From NCBI RefSeq assembly GCF_003387155.1, contig NZ_QUMT01000003.1, forward strand, positions 496,001 through 560,000: a stretch of DNA of 64,000 nucleotides, written 5' to 3'. The notes beneath the pieces are model-generated. The model ran no database searches, was not told the origin of the DNA, and saw nothing but the letters and a program-made list of their open reading frames with translations. Source of the stretch: Roseateles depolymerans (GTDB lineage Bacteria; Pseudomonadota; Gammaproteobacteria; Burkholderiales; Burkholderiaceae_C). This document shows, piece by piece, positions 55,129 through 61,697 of the stretch (positions are counted from its first letter, which is position 1; every line of letters begins with the position of its first letter). The translations under genes and the position numbers were made by a program.

Positions 55129-56340
55129 TCAGCCCTCCAGGCGCTCCGACGGATGACCCCATCGCACGACCCCAGCGCCCAACGCAGCCACCAGCGCCAG
55201 AGCGGCGGCCACATACCCTGCACTGCTGGGCCCCCATGCTGCAACGGCAAGCCCACCCACCACGGCGCCCAATCCAATGCCCGCATTCGCAGCCGACACG
55301 TTCAAGGTCCCTGCCAGCGCCTTGGCCTTCGAAGCGGCTTTCATCACTCGCACCTGACAGATCGGATACAGCGCCGTATTGGCGACACCCCAGACCGCCA
55401 GCGCGACGGAAAGACCCATGCGGTCATTCACCAGCGCCATGCTGGCGGCCATGCCAACGGCCAACAGCACGCAGAACAGCGCGGTCACACCCAGCGGGTG
55501 TCGGTCCACCCATCGGCCGCCCAGGAAATTGCCCGCCAGGCCCACTGCGCCAAAGCCCATCAGCCACCATCCCACTTGCGCCTTGGGCACGCCTGCGGCC
55601 TTCTCCAGGGTGTCCGCGAGGTAGGTGTAGGCAGTGAACATCGCGGTGAACACCAGCACGGACAGCGCAAGGTTGGCCAGGAACGCCGGATCCCTCAGGA
55701 TCCGCAACTGCTCGCCCATCCGCAGACGCTGCGGCGAACGCACCGCTGGCATGCCGAACTGCAGCATCATGGCAATCAGCAGCGATATCGCGGCCAGCAG
55801 CCAAAAGGCGCCGCGCCAGCCCAGCGCTTCAGACGCCAGCGTCCCTAATGGAATGCCAAACAGCATGGCCGCCGAAATACCCAGGTAGACCGACGACACC
55901 GCCTGACCGGCGCGCTCCGGACCAGCCAGTTGGGTGGCCGTCTCGCTCGCCGTGCCCCAGAACACGGGAAGCGCCAGTGCGGGCAGGAATCGGGCAAGAC
56001 CGAGGACCCATAGATTGGGCGCGACCGCGGCCAGGGCATTCGAGCCTGCAAACACCAGCAAGATGATCACGAACAGACGCTTGCGTTCCAGATGGGCCAA
56101 GCCCGCCGTCAGCATCGGTCCAAAACACATCACCGTGAAGGCGAACAGTGTCACCAGCAAGCCGGCCTGCGAGATTGAAATGGAGAGGTCTCTCGCCATC
56201 GCAGGCAACAGGCCCACGATCAGGAATTCGGTCGTGACAACGATGAAGGCCGCCATGGCCAGAATGAAGATGGACAGCGTGCCGCCCGCGTCTTTGGGGC
56301 GAGGGGCGGCGACGGCGATCGTGTTGGAAGAGTCGGACAT
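55129..56340 (-). CDS. MFS transporter, DHA1/AraJ-like 12-helix type
   Basis: A 403-residue permease with 12 predicted helices. AAFIVVTTEFLIVGLLPAMA at helix 1 and GLAHLERKRLF between helices 2 and 3 are typical of sugar-efflux and drug-efflux DHA1 proteins. ATG 56340. It is divergent from a LysR regulator across 105 nt, the standard layout for LysR-controlled exporters. Confidence 0.88.
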   Translation of the reverse strand: MSDSSNTIAVAAPRPKDAGGTLSIFILAMAAFIVVTTEFLIVGLLPAMARDLSISISQAGLLVTLFAFTVMCFGPMLTAGLAHLERKRLFVIILLVFAGSNALAAVAPNLWVLGLARFLPALALPVFWGTASETATQLAGPERAGQAVSSVYLGISAAMLFGIPLGTLASEALGWRGAFWLLAAISLLIAMMLQFGMPAVRSPQRLRMGEQLRILRDPAFLANLALSVLVFTAMFTAYTYLADTLEKAAGVPKAQVGWWLMGFGAVGLAGNFLGGRWVDRHPLGVTALFCVLLAVGMAASMALVNDRMGLSVALAVWGVANTALYPICQVRVMKAASKAKALAGTLNVSAANAGIGLGAVVGGLAVAAWGPSSAGYVAAALALVAALGAGVVRWGHPSERLEG

Positions 56341-56445
56341 ACGTTCAGAACAACCGGGGAGGCGCGCAGGTTATAGGGGACTGCGTTTCTTGCCTTGGGA
56401 GATATTTCCATACACTCTGGACCCACATTCCACAATCAGACGCCG

Positions 56446-57354
56446 ATGGCGCCCTCAGAACGTCTCAAAGGCCTGGAGGTCTTTGTCTGCACCGCCGACG
56501 CAGGCAGCTTCACTGCAGCCGCCGAGCGTCTGAACCTGACCAACTCAGCGGTGGGCAAAGCCGTCGCGCGCCTGGAAGCACGCCTGAACACACGGCTGTT
56601 TGATCGAACGACACGCAGCCTGGCGTTGACCGATGCAGGCGCGGCCTTTTATCGGACCTGCGTCCGCGTACTGGATGAGCTGGAAGTCGCAGAGCAAGTG
56701 TTGGCGGCCGGCAAGATGGAGCCATTTGGACGGCTGCGGGTGGATGCGCCGGCCACCTTTGGTCGCATGCGAGTGTTGCCATCGCTGCTGGCCTTTGCGG
56801 AACAGCATCCGGGAGTGCGGCCGCACATCTCATTCGCCGATCGATTCGTGGACCTGGTCGAAGAGGGCATTGATGTCGGCATTCGCATCGGCGGTGCCGA
56901 TGCCTGGCCAGCGGCCGTGGGGCATCGATTTCTGGGGACAGAACGGCTGATCTTCTGCGCGGCGCCCGCCTATCTGGATCGGCGAGGCACGCCGACTTCC
57001 GTCGCCGAACTGCTCGACCATGATGCCGTGACCTACGGTCGCGCGGATGGAAGCGCCAACCCTTGGCTCATCACCCATGGCTCAGGGCCAGCAGAGCGAC
57101 GTTTCGTGGAAGGTCGCATCATCGTCGGTGATGGCGAGGCGCAGGTGGAAACGGTGCTGGCGGGCGGCGGCGTGGCGCAATTGGCCACCTGGCTGGTGGA
57201 CGAGCATCTGGCCAGCGGACGTTTGATTCAACTGGTACCAGACGCCGCGACAGAGGGACTTCCACTGCACCTGATCTGGCAACGAAGCCGTCAATTGCTG
57301 CCCAAGGTGGATGGGTTGCTTGCCCATCTCGGTCGAACGCTTCAGATTCTCTGA
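56446..57354 (+). CDS. LysR-family transcriptional regulator
   Basis: A 302-residue LysR regulator. Helix-turn-helix SFTAAAERLNLTNSAVGKAV and RLFDRTTRSLALTDAG are complete; the effector domain contains GRLRVDAPATFGRMRV and GIRIGGADAW. ATG 56446 gives the right HTH spacing. It probably controls the divergent MFS gene; the 105-nt space contains AT-rich DNA suitable for a divergent promoter. Confidence 0.9.
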   Translation: MAPSERLKGLEVFVCTADAGSFTAAAERLNLTNSAVGKAVARLEARLNTRLFDRTTRSLALTDAGAAFYRTCVRVLDELEVAEQVLAAGKMEPFGRLRVDAPATFGRMRVLPSLLAFAEQHPGVRPHISFADRFVDLVEEGIDVGIRIGGADAWPAAVGHRFLGTERLIFCAAPAYLDRRGTPTSVAELLDHDAVTYGRADGSANPWLITHGSGPAERRFVEGRIIVGDGEAQVETVLAGGGVAQLATWLVDEHLASGRLIQLVPDAATEGLPLHLIWQRSRQLLPKVDGLLAHLGRTLQIL

Positions 57355-57638
57355 AGGGGCACCGGTCAGATCAGCTCGGCGTGCCAGACAGGTTGAGTTC
57401 GCCGACGAATGTTGTCCAGATTCAGCCGGCCCAGGCGCAAAAGCCTTGCCGCGTATTCACCTTGCACCCACGCCCATTTCCCCGCTGCGCCTAGCGCGAC
57501 GCTAACTCATTTGCGGCGGTGAGGCTTACGAGGCCGACTTCAGCGCCTCTCTTGGCAAGCTTTGCCATTTCTCAAGAGTTGTCCACCCCCAGTCTGAACG
57601 GGTGTTTTTGCCACGCCCCTGTAAGCCCTGACAGGGAT
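57355..57638. other. Intergenic region upstream of the RiPP-like cassette
   Basis: This stretch after the LysR gene has no convincing gene. It contains CCCTGACAGGG (57627-57637), a perfect hairpin sequence with a short loop, at its 3' edge. The promoter and operator elements of the cassette start right after it (see next entry). Nothing else stands out. Confidence 0.5.
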
Positions 57639-57703
57639 GGGTTAACCCGGCTTGCTGTCAAAAATCTGTAAATTTACATTTTAAGTGCGCAGTGTGAACT
57701 GCG
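57639..57703 (+). promoter_or_regulatory. Putative promoter and operators of the peptide cassette
   Basis: A -35-like TTGCTG (57652-57657) and a -10-like TACATT (57675-57680) are 17 nt apart. A perfect 12-bp palindrome TGTAAATTTACA (57667-57678) overlaps the -10, as an operator would. Two more repeats flank it: GGGTTAACCC (57639-57648) and CGCAGT/ACTGCG (57688-57703). These were read by eye; no regulator is known. The start of transcription would lie near 57687, about 185 nt before the exporter ATG. Confidence 0.5.
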
Positions 57704-57734
57704 ATAACTAATAACAAAGAAGCAGGGTGGAGTC

Positions 57735-57800
57735 ATGCATCAACACATGCTGGCGGGGTTTCCCCGCCGTCTACAGATATACGCCGCACGACCCAGCTGA
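57735..57800 (+). CDS. Possible 21-residue leader peptide
   Basis: A short frame MHQHMLAGFPRRLQIYAARPS follows a GGTGGAG-like purine run. A perfect GGCGGGG/CCCCGCC hairpin (57752-57768) lies inside it. It could be an attenuation leader for the exporter or nothing at all. The purine run is closer to the ATG than ideal. No family is recognisable at this length. Confidence 0.25.
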   Translation: MHQHMLAGFPRRLQIYAARPS

Positions 57801-57870
57801 TATTCATATTCAGCTCGTTAGTTCCGCCGCAAGGCGATACCCATTTACGCATGACCTCCAACGGGTTTCC

Positions 57871-59061
57871 ATGAATACCGTGCTGGTGCGGCTCGCATTT
57901 ATCAAAAGTGCTCAGACCGCCTTGATGCTACTCATCCCGCTGCTGCTGGTTCAATCCAGCCGGGCTACAAGCTCCTTCGTATTGGCCCGCGTTCTTGAGG
58001 CCCTTCCACTTCTGGTGTTGGGGTTGCTTGGCGGCCTGCTCGTGGATCGACTGGGGGCACAGCGAGTGAATCGCCTGGCCCTCGTGGCCTATCTGGTGCC
58101 CCCTGCCATGTTGGCCTGCGCCCACCTCCAATGGCTGCCGACGTCGATCCTGCCGCTTGCATCAATGGGCGCCGTGGCATTGGGCCAATTGCTTGTGCTG
58201 TGCGGGGATCGGGTGGTGCTGGACAAGATCCCCAGCGACGACCTGCCGCGCTACAACGCGAACGCCATATTGATCGAACGCGCAACGTCGCTCGCACTGC
58301 CGCCCGTACTCGGGGGTTTGGCATTGTGGAGCCTCGATGCTGCAGTCTGTGCGACGGCCGCCTTGGGCATGCTCGGCGCACTGTGTCTGGCGTGGTTAAG
58401 CCCGAATGGCCAATCTACAGCGAACGCAACCCGCATGAGTATCTCGGAACAGTTGCGCGCGGGTTTTTCGGCGCTTGCGGGAGAACGCTTCCTTCGTGAC
58501 CTCATCCTCATTGCCATGCTGGTGAACGGGCTCGAAGCCGTGCCGATTGCCTATACGTTCCTATATGCCCATGAGGGCTTGCATATGAACGCTGCGGAAA
58601 TCGGCATGCTCACCACCATGACCGGCCTAGGAGGGTTATGCGCAGCGACCCTGGCACGCCAGTTAAAGACGTCAAGAGCTCGTTTGCTGAGTATTTTTGT
58701 GGCATCAATGCTGGTTAATGCCACACTCTATGCACTTATTTGGGTGCTCAATCACAAATATGCGTTGCTCGCCGCGAAATTACTTGAGGCATTCTCTTTC
58801 GTATTTTCAGCCGTCGCTTATCGGACGCTGCGACAGGAGCACACGGCGAAGGCTCTGTTCGGCACGATCAGCGGGGCTGTGGGGTTCACGGTGAAGCTCT
58901 GCATTCCATTCACGATCCTGCTTGCCGGGGTCATGCTGGCAGGGGTGGCACCCCAAGATCTCTTTTTGGGCACTGCCATCGCAGAACTGCTGCTGGCCGT
59001 TTGCGTAGGGGCCTGGGCGAGGCGCCAGGTGACGCGGTTCGATAAAAAGGCTTACGCATGA
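57871..59061 (+). CDS. MFS transporter of the peptide cassette
   Basis: A 396-residue permease with about 12 helices; the N-terminus VRLAFIKSAQTALMLLIPLLL is helix 1. GGLLVDRLGAQRVNRLA between helices 2 and 3 is the motif A. ATG 57871 is chosen because the frame upstream (to a GTG at 57727) encodes a non-membrane tail of 48 residues. No good Shine-Dalgarno is seen. It overlaps the nucleotidyltransferase by ATGA. DNA near 58681-58860 is clearly AT-richer than the window average. Most likely exports the cassette product. Confidence 0.87.
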   Translation: MNTVLVRLAFIKSAQTALMLLIPLLLVQSSRATSSFVLARVLEALPLLVLGLLGGLLVDRLGAQRVNRLALVAYLVPPAMLACAHLQWLPTSILPLASMGAVALGQLLVLCGDRVVLDKIPSDDLPRYNANAILIERATSLALPPVLGGLALWSLDAAVCATAALGMLGALCLAWLSPNGQSTANATRMSISEQLRAGFSALAGERFLRDLILIAMLVNGLEAVPIAYTFLYAHEGLHMNAAEIGMLTTMTGLGGLCAATLARQLKTSRARLLSIFVASMLVNATLYALIWVLNHKYALLAAKLLEAFSFVFSAVAYRTLRQEHTAKALFGTISGAVGFTVKLCIPFTILLAGVMLAGVAPQDLFLGTAIAELLLAVCVGAWARRQVTRFDKKAYA

Positions 59062-60197
59062 GCGGCCGTTTTGAACGTTTTTTGTCGCGCCTTCATCCCC
59101 CTGGCACCGAGCTGGGGGAGACCGCTGGCCTGCAGCTGCAACAGGAAAAGCTGCTGCTCACTGTGGCCACGCAACGAGGCACCACACTGGCCGCGCCCCT
59201 GCTCCCACTGCTCGCGCAGGAGCGCCGCAAATTGGAACGCCTGCGAGCGCTCGGGACGGCCTTGGTTCAGACGCATGCAGGCGTACGGCTACTCAAGGGA
59301 GAGCGCCATGGCGCGCTCTACCCGACCGGGCATGACCGCTATCAAGGCGATCTCGACCTGCTCGCGGGCGACGAGGCCAGTTTCGCAAGTTGCCTTGCGG
59401 ACCTGACGCGACGCGGCATGACGATGCGAACGGGACATGTGACCGCAGCACCGCAAGGGGAGAGCTTCTATGCCTCGGCGATCTTCTACGAGCCCAACGC
59501 CGACGGCGACAGGACACCCGACAGCCTTGTTGTTGAGCTTCACTTACGCGCCTTCCCGATCACGCCGTTCTCGCATCTTGACCGAGACGCCGCCCCAATT
59601 GCGATGCTTGGCGAAGACGCGTTCGACGCACTCGTGCTGCTGGGGGAATTCGTCTATCGCGATGGGCGCGCCAAGCGCTTTTTGCAACGCGACCTGCTCG
59701 ACAGCCTGCTCGTGTTCGACAAGCTCTCTCCGAACGACCTTCCCGCATTCACGGGCGCCCTCGATGACTCCGCATTGTGGGTGTCTTTGGCACTGCTGCG
59801 GCACCAATTGCAGCGAATCGATTGGTACGACCTGCCTGCATCACTGGACGCATTGTTCAATGACCCGCGCTGCCTGGATCAGCCGGCCGACTACAGCATG
59901 TACGAACACCAGACGTGGCCCTTCTGGCAGCGTCGAGGCCGCACTCGCGCGCAGTACGAGGCCATGGTGTCCGCCTATGGGTTGATCAATCCACGCCAGG
60001 ATCCATCGGAGCCGTTGAGCGCCTTCGAAATTGGTCTGCACTGCGCCCGAGGGGTTCCGATTGCTTTCCGACTGCGTGAAGACGTGCTTTCTGCCCTCGA
60101 CGGCGATTGTCGTCACGTGCGTCTGCTCAACGTCTGCCAGCTGGTTGCCGGTCCCCCTGACCGGCGCCGAGTGATTCATCCCGGACCTGGCGTGTGA
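59058..60197 (+). CDS. Nucleotidyltransferase-family protein (PF14907-like)
   Basis: A 379-residue protein with the NTP_transf_5-type signature: a VRLLKGER block followed by GDLDLL, where Asp98 and Asp100 would bind metal-nucleotide. The rest is mostly helical and ends near the micro-peptide gene. Proteins of this family recur in lasso-peptide and other RiPP loci, where their reaction is generally not known. It overlaps the exporter stop by 4 nt. The role in modifying or activating the peptide is inferred from position. Confidence 0.78.
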   Translation: MSGRFERFLSRLHPPGTELGETAGLQLQQEKLLLTVATQRGTTLAAPLLPLLAQERRKLERLRALGTALVQTHAGVRLLKGERHGALYPTGHDRYQGDLDLLAGDEASFASCLADLTRRGMTMRTGHVTAAPQGESFYASAIFYEPNADGDRTPDSLVVELHLRAFPITPFSHLDRDAAPIAMLGEDAFDALVLLGEFVYRDGRAKRFLQRDLLDSLLVFDKLSPNDLPAFTGALDDSALWVSLALLRHQLQRIDWYDLPASLDALFNDPRCLDQPADYSMYEHQTWPFWQRRGRTRAQYEAMVSAYGLINPRQDPSEPLSAFEIGLHCARGVPIAFRLREDVLSALDGDCRHVRLLNVCQLVAGPPDRRRVIHPGPGV

Positions 60198-60256
60198 ACG
60201 CCACATTCGTCCCCGGCGTGAGCCGGGCCCATCAACCTCTCTTCAAGGAGATTGTC

Positions 60257-60310
60257 ATGCAAGTGCGTAACACCACTGTTGGCGTCGAGTCGGGCGACTT
60301 CCGCCTGTAA
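60257..60310 (+). CDS. Micro-peptide, putative RiPP precursor
   Basis: A 17-codon frame encoding MQVRNTTVGVESGDFRL. AAGGAG sits 6 nt before the ATG, the best Shine-Dalgarno in the neighbourhood. It lies between the nucleotidyltransferase and the diiron enzyme. In the same frame a GTG at 60194 overlaps the nucleotidyltransferase stop (GTGA); use of it would give 38 residues starting MNATFVPGVSRAHQP. There is no Cys or Tyr; Arg4, Thr6, Thr7, Glu11, Ser12, Asp14, Phe15 and Arg16 are modifiable. PqqA-like precursors are of similar size. Function inferred. Confidence 0.65.
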   Translation: MQVRNTTVGVESGDFRL

Positions 60311-60320
60311 TCGACAGGAG

Positions 60321-60347
60321 ACCCCGGAGCCTCGGCCCCGGGGTTTT
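60321..60347 (+). terminator. Intrinsic-terminator-like hairpin after the micro-peptide
   Basis: ACCCCGG (60321-60327) pairs perfectly with CCGGGGT (60338-60344) around a 10-nt loop and is followed by TTT (60345-60347), then CTC. It begins 11 nt after the micro-peptide stop and ends 30 nt before the diiron-enzyme start. Partial termination here would give more precursor than enzyme transcript, a common RiPP design. Confidence 0.65.
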
Positions 60348-60377
60348 CTCCAGCGTGTCTTCTACCGTCCACAGCCC

Positions 60378-61697
60378 ATGTCATTCATCCAACCCACCCT
60401 CATCCACGGCGTTCAATACCAGCGCGTCGACCGAAGCCTGAACTTTGTCCATGGCGGCCATACATTCGCCCTTGACCTGGATTCGGAGGCACTGGCCGCT
60501 GCAGCAGAGCAGGTGTTGGATAACCTTCGCACCGGCACGCTCAGCGCGGCGGAACTTGCCGAGCGACATGACGCCGCGCTGCGGCCGTATGACACTCCGA
60601 CCCTGCTGAACATTCTGATCGCCGAAATGGTGATCACCGAAGCAGCGCCCCCTTCGCAGATGCGCGGCGGCCGTGCGCTGTTCTACGAGCTGCGCGCACA
60701 CCAACGCGCCTCTATCGCACCGGCACTGCGTGATGAGCCGGGAGCACTCAAGTACAGCCGCGGTGAGTTGAGCCATGACGACCTGAAGGCCTGGTCGATC
60801 GAGTACTACTTCACCACCCGATTTGCCGAGCAATGCATCATCGGAGCGGCCAGCCAGCACTCCCATCCTGCGTTGCAGCGCATGTTTGAGGAGTTCTTCA
60901 TCGAAGAGGTGGGGCACGACAAATTGCTTGAGCGCTCACTCCTGGGCTTCGGCTTCAGTACCACCGACCTGGAGCATCTCAGTCCCCACATCTCCACCGT
61001 TGCCGCTATGGGGATGCTCTTGCGGGCTTCGCTGTTCGACTTGCCCCTGTTTATCACTTTGGTCGGCCAGTTGGAGGGGACCGAAGTCCAGTGCCGTCGC
61101 TACATCGAGATGCTGGAGCGATCCGGCCTTCCGCATGAGGTCATCCACCCGCAGATCGTCCACGAGATGATCAACATTGAACACGGACATTTCGACGAAG
61201 CGCTCGACATGTCGGCCACGCTCCCCGGCGTCACGGGCGCCGACATTGAACGCTGCAAGCGTTTGCTCTCGCTTTATGCCGAGATGCGCAAGGCCGTCTA
61301 CCCCCACGTGTTCAAGGGCATCGCCACCGCTCGAACGCTCGACGCCGAATCCTATCTGGGGGCTTGGCGCACCCATGGCACCGCCATCAAGAAGTCGCTG
61401 CTCGCGATCGCCTGCGCCAATGCCCCCGAAGTGCTGTCCCGCAGCCTCGCACGTGATTTCGTTGAATTGCGAAAAGTGGCCTATGTGGTGTGGAATGCGG
61501 CCGAAGAGGGTCATGTCGCCGCGGCCCTGCTCGAGTACTCCCTCTGGAAGGTGGCCTACCAGGAGCCCGAGCGCATTTCAGCGACGTTGGCATGGCTTGA
61601 CGCCCGGGCTTTCGGACCCACGGCTGACTCGGGCTTGGTCCCTCGCTTCCTGCTCCTGGCCCTGCAAGCGGCCCGCGAGATGCAGGTTCCGGCATGA
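60378..61697 (+). CDS. Diiron heme-oxygenase-like oxidase with RRE-like N-terminal domain
   Basis: A 439-residue protein. The first 90 residues (VQYQRVDR, HTFALDL, VLDNLRTGTLSAAELAERH) resemble the three-strand, three-helix RRE/PqqD fold that binds RiPP leaders. The following 220 residues look like a heme-oxygenase-like diiron domain (PqqC/TenA family relatives): EYYFTTRFAEQ with Glu142, EEVGHD with Glu177 and His180, and HEMINIEHGHFDE with His262, Glu263, Glu268 and His271 as candidate iron ligands. The last 120 residues are helical and unassigned. ATG 60378 is preferred to a TTG at 60252, which would run across the micro-peptide and hairpin. It overlaps the receptor gene by ATGA. Confidence 0.8.
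   Translation: MSFIQPTLIHGVQYQRVDRSLNFVHGGHTFALDLDSEALAAAAEQVLDNLRTGTLSAAELAERHDAALRPYDTPTLLNILIAEMVITEAAPPSQMRGGRALFYELRAHQRASIAPALRDEPGALKYSRGELSHDDLKAWSIEYYFTTRFAEQCIIGAASQHSHPALQRMFEEFFIEEVGHDKLLERSLLGFGFSTTDLEHLSPHISTVAAMGMLLRASLFDLPLFITLVGQLEGTEVQCRRYIEMLERSGLPHEVIHPQIVHEMINIEHGHFDEALDMSATLPGVTGADIERCKRLLSLYAEMRKAVYPHVFKGIATARTLDAESYLGAWRTHGTAIKKSLLAIACANAPEVLSRSLARDFVELRKVAYVVWNAAEEGHVAAALLEYSLWKVAYQEPERISATLAWLDARAFGPTADSGLVPRFLLLALQAAREMQVPA

Noticed and set aside
57727-57870. GTG-initiated 48-residue extension of the cassette exporter
   Set aside because: The added part is not membrane-like and begins before the usual MFS N-terminus.
60252-60377. TTG-initiated extension of the diiron enzyme
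   Set aside because: It would run through the micro-peptide in another frame and through the terminator hairpin, and adds no domain. ATG 60378 fits the RRE-like start.
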